DNA of 46,369 nt from Hellea sp. Lineage in GTDB: Bacteria; Pseudomonadota; Alphaproteobacteria; Caulobacterales; Maricaulaceae. This document shows, one piece after another, positions 1 to 8,498 of this stretch. The stretch's first letter is position 1. Every line of letters begins with the position of its first letter. The notes under the pieces are model-generated. The model was not told where the DNA came from and made no database searches. It saw nothing but the letters and a program-made list of their open reading frames with translations. The stretch spans positions 1 to 46,369 of the forward strand of contig JAHDDX010000012.1 in NCBI GenBank assembly GCA_020629135.1. The letters run 5' to 3'. Position numbers and translations under genes: made by a program.

Positions 1-997
1 CATAGGCCTCTTTGTCAAACTTCACATTGTCCGGCTCGTCCATCATGGCCGGACGATCTTCGGGGGCATCATCCCGGCGCAAGCCGTCTGTGTCCCCCTC
101 ATCCATGGCTGCGCGCACGCGCGCCGTCAGGGTGCGAAACTCCATGAGCTCGAGAAAATCAATCAGGGTCTGGGGGTCCGGGTCGGTGATAGCGAAATCT
201 TCCATCGGCACTTCAACTTCGACATCGGTTTTCAAGGTAACCAGTTCGCGCGACATACGTGCGGCGTCCGCATGTTCCAGAAGTTTTTCCCGGCGACCTT
301 TTTGCTTGATCTCTCCGGCGCGTTCCAACAGCGTATCCAGATCTCCATATTCATTGATCAGCAGAGCCGCCGTTTTAATTCCGATACCGGGCACGCCTGG
401 GATATTATCCACACTGTCCCCGGCCAGAGATTGCACATCAATGACACGGTCGGGACCGACACCAAATTTCTCATTGACCTCTTCAATCCCCATATCCTTG
501 TTTTTCATGGGGTCCTGCATGATGACTTTATCCGTCACCAATTGCATCAGGTCTTTATCCGATGATAAAATGGTTACACGGGCACCCTTGGCTTCGGCCT
601 GTCGGGCATAGGTCGCGATCAAATCATCCGCTTCGAACCCCATCATTTCAATGGCAGGCGCGCCAAAAGCCCGGGTTGCATCGCGTGTGATCGGAAATTG
701 CGGGATCAGGTCTTCCGGTGGTTCCGAGCGGTTGGCTTTATACTGATCATATATTTCATTGCGGAATGTGTATCCGGATGCGTCAAATATAACGGCAAAG
801 TGAGTTGGCCGATCGCCATCTGTTTGCTGTCGTAACATTTTAAACAGCATGTTTGAAAAACCGGCCACGGCGCCTACAGGCAGACCATCTGATTTTCGCG
901 TTAAGGCCGGCAGAGCGTAATAGGCCCTGAAGATATAGGCCGAGCCATCGACGAGAACCAGGTGAGATTTATCCGTGATCGGGGCTGTTTTTGACAT
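1..997 (-). CDS. polA: DNA polymerase I, N-terminal part (partial, 3' end outside window)
   Basis: Reading leftward from an ATG at 997 there is an open frame of 332 codons that runs off the window edge. It encodes the 5'-3' exonuclease (flap nuclease) domain of DNA polymerase I, which removes RNA primers and nicked strands in replication and repair. Visible family motifs are VDGSAYIFRAYYALP near the N-terminus, FEADDLIATYA, SSDKDLMQLV and AGDSVDNIPGVPGIG, the last being the helix-hairpin-helix after the metal-binding Asp cluster. The domain fills about residues 1-290; an acidic linker follows, and the proofreading and polymerase domains would lie beyond position 1. The start is supported by AAGGAG about 6 bases upstream (complement of 1003-1008). 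Divergent from the SUKH gene. Family assignment is secure. Confidence 0.95.
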   Translation of the reverse strand, partial: MSKTAPITDKSHLVLVDGSAYIFRAYYALPALTRKSDGLPVGAVAGFSNMLFKMLRQQTDGDRPTHFAVIFDASGYTFRNEIYDQYKANRSEPPEDLIPQFPITRDATRAFGAPAIEMMGFEADDLIATYARQAEAKGARVTILSSDKDLMQLVTDKVIMQDPMKNKDMGIEEVNEKFGVGPDRVIDVQSLAGDSVDNIPGVPGIGIKTAALLINEYGDLDTLLERAGEIKQKGRREKLLEHADAARMSRELVTLKTDVEVEVPMEDFAITDPDPQTLIDFLELMEFRTLTARVRAAMDEGDTDGLRRDDAPEDRPAMMDEPDNVKFDKEAY

Positions 998-1123
998 GCG
1001 CGACTCCTTGGCGATGTCATGCAATGCGCGGCGCTGAGTTTCAAGAGATAAGGCGGAATTTGAGGCCATATACATTGCCGCCGGACTGATTTATATTGGT
1101 ACGCGCAATGATACGGGGCCAAA

Positions 1124-1756
1124 ATGCAGATCGACTACATTCGAGCACAACTTAATAAACTAGCTGATCGGGACTGGCCCGAACATTGGGGCCCGACAGA
1201 AGCCAAAACAATCAAAGATTTTTATGGGTGGGGCCATCGATATAGGCTCGAGGACCCGCTGGACGCGTGGGAAGTTGAAGACTTTGAACGCATTTACGGG
1301 ATAGCCCTGCCTGAAGATTACCGACAATTTCTGATCGAGCTTGGCAATGGCGGAGCCGGCCCCGATCACGGCATATATCCGTTGGCCGAGCTTGAAGATG
1401 ATCAAGTGCCTCTGGAAATTTTGCTCGCCATGAAACGAGATTTTAAACATAGATCTAAATGGAATGGTGACGCAAAAACTCAACATCCGACACATAATGA
1501 ATTTGATCCGCAAGCGGGCTATTACGCCTATGATATTATGGAAGGGGCTGTGCCCATCGCGACCCATGGCTGCGCGATTGATTACTGGCTTGTTATCACC
1601 GGCAAATCCAAAGGTGAAATCTGGATAGATAAGCGAACGGATGGTCTCGGTGTTGAGCCCGTCACGGATAATCGCGGACAGCCAATGAGCTTTAAGAGCT
1701 GGTATATGAACTGGCTCAAAAATGCGGTTCAACTCCATGGCGTTGCCAATGAATAA
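1124..1756 (+). CDS. SMI1/KNR4 (SUKH) family protein
   Basis: A 210-residue soluble protein with no signal peptide or membrane segment. The SUKH signature lies at about residues 45-90: an acidic helix, FERIYGIALPEDYRQFL, then LGNGGAGPDHGIYPL, the usual LP-x-DYR-x-F and NGG-x-GxxPL pattern. Aromatic-rich stretches follow (YYAYDIM, DYWLVITG, GEIWIDKRTDG), typical of the second half of SMI1-like folds. The family contains many immunity proteins against polymorphic and contact-dependent toxins, but also housekeeping members, so the role is open. No toxin gene is adjacent: polA is divergent on the left and a TonB-like gene follows after 127 bases. No strong Shine-Dalgarno sequence is visible before the ATG. 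Confidence 0.75.
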   Translation: MQIDYIRAQLNKLADRDWPEHWGPTEAKTIKDFYGWGHRYRLEDPLDAWEVEDFERIYGIALPEDYRQFLIELGNGGAGPDHGIYPLAELEDDQVPLEILLAMKRDFKHRSKWNGDAKTQHPTHNEFDPQAGYYAYDIMEGAVPIATHGCAIDYWLVITGKSKGEIWIDKRTDGLGVEPVTDNRGQPMSFKSWYMNWLKNAVQLHGVANE

Positions 1757-1840
1757 CCCAAACTGGTTTACGTTGGTAAATGCTCAGGGAAACAAAGCAA
1801 TCTTATCTGTAACTTGCATCAAAATTTTGCCCCAATTACA

Positions 1841-1855
1841 GTGTTGATTCAACAC
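1841..1855. promoter_or_regulatory. Perfect 7-bp inverted repeat upstream of the TonB-like gene
   Basis: GTGTTGA-T-TCAACAC is a perfect dyad with a one-base centre, ending 28 bases before the ATG of the downstream gene. It has no U-run and is too short to act as a terminator for the SUKH gene, so an operator for a dimeric regulator is the simplest reading. The regulator is unknown. Confidence 0.35.
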
Positions 1856-1883
1856 ATGGTCGGTCAGAGCAAAACAGTTTTTC

Positions 1884-2846
1884 ATGTATCAAAATATTGA
1901 TGACACAGAGACGGATAAAACCGCTGAGGGCCAGGCCGAGCCAGTCCAAGAGGCGAGCCGCACCGCCATTTTCTTGGCGATTGCTATCGGTATCGCCTTA
2001 TTGGTATTTGTTACTATTGTGTCCGGTGATCGGAGCGGAAAACCCAGCGACCTGGAACTATCGAAAGCCGAACAAAGAGCCGATTATCTATCCGCTTTGG
2101 CCTCTTCGAAGGCAGCCTTGCGACGTGCCCGTTTAACGGACCTGCTGAATACTTATCCCGATCACAAAGCTCGAAATGCTATACAAGCCCAGCTTCAAGT
2201 TCTGGATGAAAAGGAAGCCTCGGACTGGGCCCACCTAACAAATATACTTTATGACCCCGAGTCTGATGACGTTCAAAAAACAATTGCGCTTGATCATTAT
2301 ATACGGGATTGGGGGACCAATCTGGTCGGTGGACGGGAAAGCGAAATTGATCGCATTCGAACAGAACTAACACCACCCGAGACTATCCAAGATGAAGATA
2401 GCGCAACAACACCGGATCCGGACTTCACGCCAGAAGACAAAGCAAATTTTTCCGAAAATGTCCCTTCTGACGTCATGGCAGGGGGTGTGGTCACCATAAC
2501 GCGCGGCACTTACGCGCGTCCTGAAATCATAGAAACACGCCCACGCCCACAATTGACAAAAATCATTGATCCGGAAATCCGGCGTAATGTTACGCCCCGT
2601 TATCCATCAAAGGCCCTACGCCGAAATGTTGGCGCGGTTGTAACGCTTAGCCTCTATATTGATGATGACGGCGATGTTGAAATGACTGAACTCGTCTCAG
2701 TATCCGCGCCGCGTTATAAACGCGACTTTGTCAGAGCTGCGGAACGGGCTGCCCTAAGAACTAAATTTCATCCTAAGCGCGTGAATGACAGACCTGTCGC
2801 CGCCAGTGGCGTAATCCGTCGTTATGTCTTTGATCCTGATAATTAG
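1884..2846 (+). CDS. Single-pass membrane protein with C-terminal TonB domain
   Basis: This 320-residue protein has a short acidic cytoplasmic tail, one hydrophobic helix at about residues 28-48 (AIFLAIAIGIALLVFVTIVSG), a long charged periplasmic region at 50-230, and a TonB C-terminal domain at about 235-320. In that domain, VTPRYPSKALRRNVGAVVTL, IDDDGDV, and AALRTKFHPKRVNDRPV match the family pattern (PxYPxxA...GxVxLxxxVdxdGxv...Al...xFxPa...G.PV). TonB proteins couple the proton-motive force to outer-membrane receptors. No exbB/exbD or receptor gene is nearby, and the proline-rich linker of classical TonB is missing, so the role may be structural or protein binding. The end overlaps the convergent zinc-finger gene. 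Confidence 0.8.
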   Translation: MYQNIDDTETDKTAEGQAEPVQEASRTAIFLAIAIGIALLVFVTIVSGDRSGKPSDLELSKAEQRADYLSALASSKAALRRARLTDLLNTYPDHKARNAIQAQLQVLDEKEASDWAHLTNILYDPESDDVQKTIALDHYIRDWGTNLVGGRESEIDRIRTELTPPETIQDEDSATTPDPDFTPEDKANFSENVPSDVMAGGVVTITRGTYARPEIIETRPRPQLTKIIDPEIRRNVTPRYPSKALRRNVGAVVTLSLYIDDDGDVEMTELVSVSAPRYKRDFVRAAERAALRTKFHPKRVNDRPVAASGVIRRYVFDPDN

Positions 2847-3028
2847 TGGGCGTCTTGGGCCTTGGGATCCAGCTTGAAACGACGGTCGCAATATTTGCAT
2901 TCGACCTCTGTCCCCTGCCCCATATCCATATAAACTTTGGGGTGACCCAGCGCACCGCCACCGCCATCACAGGCCACACGGCGTTTGGTTACAATTATCA
3001 CATCGTCCATTGCGGTATTATTTGACAT
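2843..3028 (-). CDS. Zinc-finger CHCC domain protein (NDUFS6-like)
   Basis: A 61-residue protein with the CHCC zinc-finger pattern Cys20-x8-His29-x14-Cys44-x2-Cys47, in the context HPKVYMDM and CKYCDRRF. This is the small alphaproteobacterial relative of the mitochondrial complex I accessory subunit NDUFS6, in which the four residues bind zinc. Length is normal for the bacterial family. An AGAGG sequence stands before the ATG at 3028. The 3' end overlaps the 3' end of the TonB-domain gene by four bases (convergent, interlocked stop codons). The family is clear; a role in assembly of respiratory complex I is inferred from homology only. Confidence 0.85.
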   Translation of the reverse strand: MSNNTAMDDVIIVTKRRVACDGGGGALGHPKVYMDMGQGTEVECKYCDRRFKLDPKAQDAH

Positions 3029-3114
3029 TTGGGCCTCTAAACCTAAATCCTATGAGTCTGAAATAGTAGAGCCTTGCTTCGGCGTCAATTGTTGTCCCGT
3101 GCAAAAGAGAAATT

Positions 3115-4065
3115 ATGTCTAAACCGATGAATTCCACGCCCGCAATTGAAATAAAGGGTTTGAAGAAAACCTATCGAAAGACCCGTAAAAGCCCGGAAAA
3201 GGAGGCCTTGAAGGGCATAGATCTGATCGTTCCGCGCGGCTCTATATTTGGTCTCTTAGGGCCAAACGGCGCAGGGAAGTCGACTTTGATCAATATTCTG
3301 GCCGGGTTGGTGGTAAAATCAGAAGGCGAGGCCAGCATTTGCGGATATGATCTCGCCCGGCAGACCCGGCAAGCACGCGCCTCCATCGGCGTTGTTCCGC
3401 AAGAAATCGCCATGGATGTCTACTTCACGCCGTTTCAGGCCCTGGAGATCCAGGCCGGTTATTACGGTGTGCCCAAATCCGAGCGCCGCAGCGAAGAACT
3501 CCTTGCCGCGCTGGGACTTTCGGATAAGCGCGATGCCTATGTCCGACAGCTCTCAGGCGGCATGAAACGGCGCCTTTTGATCGCCAAAGCCCTCGTCCAT
3601 ACCCCGCCGGTTCTGATTTTGGACGAACCGACGGCGGGTGTGGATATCGAGCTACGGCGGCAGCTCTGGAAATATGTGGAAGAACTCCATAGTCGCGGGA
3701 CGACCATCATTCTGACCACGCATTATCTTGAAGAGGCCGAGGCCTTATGTGACCGGATTGCGATTATCCATAACGGCGAGATCGCGGCCAATGAAGACAA
3801 GTCGACCCTTTTGTCCCGGCTGGATCAACGGACCTTGTGCATTACTCCGACCGAGCCGGTTAAGGACATTCCTAAAGGCCTGAAAACCCTGGATGTGTCC
3901 TTGTCGGAAAAGGGCGACCTTTTGATCCATTACCGGACGGGCAAAGACAGTATTTCGGGCATGTTAAATCAGGTCAAAGCCGCCGGGCTTTCCATTGCCG
4001 ATTTGCGCACTGAGGAACCGGATCTCGAAGATGTGTTTATGGCGCTGACTTACGACGCGGACTGA
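3115..4065 (+). CDS. ABC transporter ATP-binding protein (ABC-2 export type)
   Basis: This 316-residue cytoplasmic ATPase has Walker A GPNGAGKST at residues 49-57, a Q-loop around VPQEI (94-98), the signature LSGGM at 146-150 and Walker B LILDEP at 167-172, followed by the switch histidine in LTTHYLEEAEALCDRI. The C-terminal extension of about 80 residues, ending in EEPDLEDVFMALT, is typical of ATPases that drive ABC-2 permeases such as YadG/DrrA-like exporters. No permease is adjacent on the same strand, so its membrane partner must be encoded elsewhere. The 3' end overlaps the convergent membrane-protein gene by 16 bases. Substrate is unknown. Confidence 0.9.
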   Translation: MSKPMNSTPAIEIKGLKKTYRKTRKSPEKEALKGIDLIVPRGSIFGLLGPNGAGKSTLINILAGLVVKSEGEASICGYDLARQTRQARASIGVVPQEIAMDVYFTPFQALEIQAGYYGVPKSERRSEELLAALGLSDKRDAYVRQLSGGMKRRLLIAKALVHTPPVLILDEPTAGVDIELRRQLWKYVEELHSRGTTIILTTHYLEEAEALCDRIAIIHNGEIAANEDKSTLLSRLDQRTLCITPTEPVKDIPKGLKTLDVSLSEKGDLLIHYRTGKDSISGMLNQVKAAGLSIADLRTEEPDLEDVFMALTYDAD

Positions 4066-4604
4066 CGCCCTTTTACCAGCCAGTATATCAGGCCCGAAAG
4101 GCTGAGTATGAGGCTTGCTAAAATCGCGCCGATAAAGCTGATGAACTTTAGCGGTGTAGACATGGACGCGAGAGCTGCGGTCACGGGGCTGTCGGTGACG
4201 ACGGTCAATGCCAGAAACGCATCTTCGGCAAAATCAAACAATAAAAACGCCAAGGGCAGGATAAACAATAGAGACCAGATCGGTTTGGTCAGGTTAAGCC
4301 GCCTTATGCCAAACCCGATCAGAGCCTCAAATAAAAGCGCATTGAGGATCATATAAGGCACATCAAAGAGAAGCGAGATCAGCTTGGCGCGTTGCCCCGC
4401 TTCATCCAACTGGCCCAGGACTTGGCGCGCATAATCACCACTATAGGAAAACTGAGCTTCGAGGGGCATGCCCGGCGCGAGTCCGGCCAGTTTGGAAAAG
4501 GGCCCGATCAAAGAAAACCAGGCCGAATAGGCCAGGGTCACGAATAAAAGGGCCAGAATTTTCCAGCCCTGAAATCTATGAAAAGGTGAGGATTGCCACG
4601 CCAT
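4050..4604 (-). CDS. Hypothetical membrane protein, four predicted helices
   Basis: A 184-residue protein I do not recognise. Four hydrophobic segments are visible at about residues 15-35 (ILALLFVTLAYSAWFSLIG), 78-97 (LLFDVPYMILNALLFEAL), 108-130 (IWSLLFILPLAFLLFDFAED) and 150-176 (FISFIGAILASLILSLSGLIYWL). A soluble loop of about 35 residues (QFSYSGDYARQVLGQLDEAG) lies between helices 1 and 2. It ends in a short basic tail. It is the gene after trxA on the minus strand with a 36-base gap, so it may be transcribed from the long tsaE-trxA operon. Its 3' end overlaps the ABC ATPase gene tail to tail; being on the opposite strand, it is not that ATPase's obvious permease. Confidence 0.7.
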   Translation of the reverse strand: MAWQSSPFHRFQGWKILALLFVTLAYSAWFSLIGPFSKLAGLAPGMPLEAQFSYSGDYARQVLGQLDEAGQRAKLISLLFDVPYMILNALLFEALIGFGIRRLNLTKPIWSLLFILPLAFLLFDFAEDAFLALTVVTDSPVTAALASMSTPLKFISFIGAILASLILSLSGLIYWLVKGRQSAS

Positions 4605-4640
4605 AATGTGTCATGGCGCAGCGACCGGATGTTGTAAAGC

Positions 4641-4979
4641 CTAAGCGGCGGCGGAGCCGTCCGTATTTTCGGCGACCCACTCGGCGAGTTTGGTCTTGGT
4701 CATGGCACCGACTTTGGTGGCAACGACCTGTCCGCCTTTGAAAATCATCATGGTCGGAATACCGCGGACATGGAACTTGCCGGGTGTTTCAGGATCATCA
4801 TCAATATTGACTTTGGCGACAGTGACCTTGCCGGCAAACTCTTCTGAAATTTCCTCGAGGGCCGGGCCAATCTGCTTACACGGACCACACCATTCGGCCC
4901 AAAAATCGACAAGAACGGGAATATCGGATTCGATAACATCCGCCTGAAAACTGGCATCTGAGACTTTAACCGTTGCCAT
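4641..4979 (-). CDS. trxA: Thioredoxin
   Basis: A 112-residue cytoplasmic thioredoxin with the redox-active Cys31-Gly-Pro-Cys34 in the context [11 protein letters not shown], the cis-proline loop RGIPTMMIF, and the usual C-terminal helix. It reduces protein disulfides using electrons from thioredoxin reductase. A strong CAGGAG stands before the ATG. It follows addA by 30 bases, the common alphaproteobacterial order addB-addA-trxA, and is probably the last or second-last gene of that operon. All key residues are intact. Confidence 0.97.
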   Translation of the reverse strand: MATVKVSDASFQADVIESDIPVLVDFWAEWCGPCKQIGPALEEISEEFAGKVTVAKVNIDDDPETPGKFHVRGIPTMMIFKGGQVVATKVGAMTKTKLAEWVAENTDGSAAA

Positions 4980-5009
4980 AATAATCTCCTGAGAATCGGG
5001 TTGCTGACC

Positions 5010-8000
5010 CTAGGTAAGAAGCGCGCTGATCTTCGTCAAGGTCTGGTCGAGACGTTCCTCATCAAGAATCATCAGATCCGGACCATCCGTCCATAACAGC
5101 GCACATCTCACCTCACGATCGGGATAAATATCCCGGATCATGGCGCGGTAAGCCGCCATCTGACCCCAATAGATTTCGGGGACCTGGTCTTGATGCTGAG
5201 GCGGTGGTCGATTGGATTTAAAATCAATCACATAGACATGGGTGTCGGTCACGGCGAGCCGGTCGATCTGCGCGTTAAGATAGACATCTTCGGGCAGGCC
5301 CGATGCCCGCCCGGCCAAGGACAGTTCCGCCGTTGAGCCCGGCGCAAAGAACGGCGCAAACTCCGGGTGATCCAGCACGTTAAAAATTTCCGTGATGATC
5401 TGCTGTTTCTGCGTCTCGGATAACTGGCGGTGTTTATTGAGATAGGCCTGAGCGGCGGCCTGTCGGCGGGACGGATCAATATCCGGCAAAAGCTCGAGAA
5501 GCTTGTGAATGATATTCCCGCGTGAGAAACGATCCTGGCTCTGTGCGCCCGGTGACCTGAGCGGCATGTCCGGGCCGAGGCTGTCCTGCAAGAGATCAGA
5601 TGGGGTCAGATTGCGCACCGATTGAATTTCCGGCGCAGCCTTGAGGTTGATCCAGTCGGGTAATTCGATGTCGCGTTTAGATTCTGTCACCGTTTCCGTT
5701 TCAACCGCATTGATGGCGCCGTATTGTCGACCCGCGTCAAAGGGTGTGTCGACCGGACTGGTCGGCAGCATATCCATCGCGCCGCGAAGCTGATCATACC
5801 AGCAGCCTTCCTCCAATCCCTTCCCCTTGGCATTGCCGCTGTGAAAACCACAGACAATGAGACGGGATTCTGCGCGGGTCATGGCCACATATAAAAGCCG
5901 CATATCCTCTTGCAGGGATAATTCCCTTGCCTTTGTCGCCAGGGCTTCCAGCGCGTCATTGCGTTTTTTGGCACTCGGCAGATAGACAAATCCGTCTTTG
6001 AAAGACGATAAAATACCCGCCGTTTTTCTGGGAAGCTGGGTCGTATCGGGCAAGATCACCAATGGCGCTTCCAGGCCTTTGGCCCCGTGGACCGTCATCA
6101 CGCGCACTTCGCCGTCCACCCGTTCCATCTCGCGTTTAATGTCCTGATCTGAGCGCATGAAATCCTGCAAAAATAATTGAAGAGACGGCGAACCTTTACG
6201 CTGATGGGCCAAGGCTCTTGATAAAAACGCATCCAGCGCGTCCTCGGCTTCCAGGCCCAGGCGTCGATAGAGACGCCCTCTTACAGTGCCGCCCTGACTG
6301 TCACCTTCATCCAGCACCCGGGAATAAAATTCATAGGGCGCAAACCGTCCGGCATGGCCAAGACAGGTCTCGAGCAGGCTCGCTGCGCGGCGGGCAAATG
6401 GCGCCTCATGTTTTTGCAAGGCGGCCCAAAGGGAAATTCCGCCTCGGTCATGGGCGATTTCAAATAATTCGTCTTCGCTCAAATCGATCAAAGGCGTTCG
6501 CAATGTTTCCGCCAGGGACAGGTCATCGGAAGGCAGCAAAACAAACCGGGTCAAGGCCAGCAGGTCTTTGACCACAACCGCGTCTTTTAGCACGAGCCGA
6601 TCCGCCCCGGCGACTGGAATGCCGTTGATTTTAAGATGGCGGATCAGCGCATTAAAAAATGCCTTTCGTTTTTTCACCAGAATAAGAATATCGCCGGCCT
6701 GTAAGGGTCGAGTGATTTCCTGACCATCTTGATCACGGGCATTAATGGGTTCGCCCCGGTCCAGCATTTTACGGATGTGCACTGCGAGTTCCGCAGCAAG
6801 GCTTTCACGTGAACTGAGCTTGACGTCTACCGGCCGCGTGTCCCAGGGTTCTTCTTGCAGGTCGATGACGGGCGGCGGCGCCAGTGGCCACAACTCGACT
6901 TGACCGGGACGGGTTTTATGGGCGCTGTGTAAAATCGGGGACCCGTCCGCCAGCGGGCCGAACAGTTTTTGCAGGCCCTCTACCCCTTCGAAAACCGTGT
7001 CGACCACATCAAGAATTTCCTGCGATGATCGAAACGACATCTGCATTTGAATCGGGTCCTGATCGCGCGCGGCATAGTGATCACGCGTGCGACCGCGAAA
7101 CATGTCGGGTCGGGCCCCCTGGAAAGAATAGATCGATTGTTTTTCATCCCCGACCGCAAAGAAGGTTTTGACCGGATCATCAGATAATTGATCCGGATCC
7201 GGATCGACAAAGCCGTCGCGCAGCGCATCGATGATCTGCCATTGTTCTGGCGAGGTATCCTGCGCTTCATCAATCAGAATATGTTCAATCCCGTAATCCA
7301 GTTTATACCGGATCCACTCGGCCGCCTCGGATTGGGTCAATAGATTTTTGACAAAGGTGATCTGATCATCAAAATCCAATTTCCGCGCCTGGCGTTTCGC
7401 CTGACTATACCGCGCGTGATAAGCCCCGGCGATCACATAAATCGCCCGCGTGATTTCCAGGCAATTTGCGCCCAACACCCGTTCAGATGCCGCAACAACC
7501 CGGTCCGCCTCCGGGGTTGGAAAATTATCCTTATACCCAAGCACGTCTACGGCCAGTGGATCCGCATTTTTCGTCACGACGCCCGCTCTAAGGTCGCCTT
7601 TGGTCGTAAAGTAGATCTCGCGGTAGGCCTCAAATGCCAAATCGGCGGGCAGTTCAAAACAAGTCAGAATTTTCGCCGCGACCGCAAGATCGGTTTTCTT
7701 ATCGCTGTTGAGCAGGCCTTGTGCAGCCCGGCGAATATCGTCAAGCGGGCCGGATTGCCAAGCCTCGGTCAAAACCGATTTGACCTGTACGTCTTGGGGC
7801 AGATCCAACAACACCGCCACGTCAGTGAGCCCGCCGCGCTCCTGCCAGACTTTGATCGCGTCACCTTTAGCCGCAATCGTTTTGAGCAAATCGTCAAAAT
7901 TGACATTGGCCATATCCTGGGCGAGGCGACGTACCGCCCAGGCTAGTTCGCTCTCGGGATGGGATTGCGCTTGCGCCAAGAGGTCTTCGCGTACGGCTTT

Positions 8001-8498
8001 TTGCAAGGCATAGCTGTCGCGTTCATCCAGGGCTTCAAACCCCGGTGTGATCCCGGCTTCAAGGGGGAAACGCCCCAATACGCGCTCACAAAAAGAGTGG
8101 ATGGTCTGAATTTTGAGACCTTCCGGGGTTTCCAGTGCCCGGGCGAAAAGCTCTCGCGCTTCGGCAAGCTCCTTAGCTGTGCGTTGCCGCTCAAAACCGA
8201 ACAGCTCGTTGAGTTCTTGGTTCAGATCGGCTTCCGGCAGGATTGACCATTGACCCAGCTTGGCGAAGAGGCGTGATTGCATCTCGCTCGCCGCCGCTTT
8301 GGTATAGGTCAGGCAGAGAATTTTGCCGGGATCAGGGCCATCTTTTGTTTTGGCGCCCATGCACAAAATCCGACATACCCGGTCGACCAGAACTTTGGTT
8401 TTCCCCGACCCGGCATTGGCCGAAGCGATTTGCGACTCGGTTGGATCAGAGGCCCGTTTTTGCTGGGATATGGCGAATTCAAATGCGGGCGTGGTCAT
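5010..8498 (-). CDS. addA: Double-strand break repair helicase-nuclease AddA
   Basis: AddA is the UvrD-type helicase and nuclease subunit of AddAB, which resects double-strand ends for RecA loading. The start is placed at the ATG at 8498, whose ATGA overlaps the addB stop, giving 1162 residues; a longer frame begins ten codons earlier but lacks this coupling. Walker A ANAGSGKT is at residues 27-34, Walker B/motif II reads HILIDEAQDTSPEQW, other helicase motifs include GDEKQSIYSFQGARPDMF, MSFRSS, VMTVHGAKGLE and LLYVAMTRAE, and the C-terminal PD-(D/E)xK nuclease shows YVIDFKSNRPPP. The length is normal for the alphaproteobacterial family. No broken motif is visible. Confidence 0.96.
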   Translation of the reverse strand: MTTPAFEFAISQQKRASDPTESQIASANAGSGKTKVLVDRVCRILCMGAKTKDGPDPGKILCLTYTKAAASEMQSRLFAKLGQWSILPEADLNQELNELFGFERQRTAKELAEARELFARALETPEGLKIQTIHSFCERVLGRFPLEAGITPGFEALDERDSYALQKAVREDLLAQAQSHPESELAWAVRRLAQDMANVNFDDLLKTIAAKGDAIKVWQERGGLTDVAVLLDLPQDVQVKSVLTEAWQSGPLDDIRRAAQGLLNSDKKTDLAVAAKILTCFELPADLAFEAYREIYFTTKGDLRAGVVTKNADPLAVDVLGYKDNFPTPEADRVVAASERVLGANCLEITRAIYVIAGAYHARYSQAKRQARKLDFDDQITFVKNLLTQSEAAEWIRYKLDYGIEHILIDEAQDTSPEQWQIIDALRDGFVDPDPDQLSDDPVKTFFAVGDEKQSIYSFQGARPDMFRGRTRDHYAARDQDPIQMQMSFRSSQEILDVVDTVFEGVEGLQKLFGPLADGSPILHSAHKTRPGQVELWPLAPPPVIDLQEEPWDTRPVDVKLSSRESLAAELAVHIRKMLDRGEPINARDQDGQEITRPLQAGDILILVKKRKAFFNALIRHLKINGIPVAGADRLVLKDAVVVKDLLALTRFVLLPSDDLSLAETLRTPLIDLSEDELFEIAHDRGGISLWAALQKHEAPFARRAASLLETCLGHAGRFAPYEFYSRVLDEGDSQGGTVRGRLYRRLGLEAEDALDAFLSRALAHQRKGSPSLQLFLQDFMRSDQDIKREMERVDGEVRVMTVHGAKGLEAPLVILPDTTQLPRKTAGILSSFKDGFVYLPSAKKRNDALEALATKARELSLQEDMRLLYVAMTRAESRLIVCGFHSGNAKGKGLEEGCWYDQLRGAMDMLPTSPVDTPFDAGRQYGAINAVETETVTESKRDIELPDWINLKAAPEIQSVRNLTPSDLLQDSLGPDMPLRSPGAQSQDRFSRGNIIHKLLELLPDIDPSRRQAAAQAYLNKHRQLSETQKQQIITEIFNVLDHPEFAPFFAPGSTAELSLAGRASGLPEDVYLNAQIDRLAVTDTHVYVIDFKSNRPPPQHQDQVPEIYWGQMAAYRAMIRDIYPDREVRCALLWTDGPDLMILDEERLDQTLTKISALLT

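Noticed and set aside
1160-1738. 192-codon minus-strand open frame opposite the SUKH gene
   Set aside because: The plus frame carries the SUKH motifs; the antisense frame shows none.
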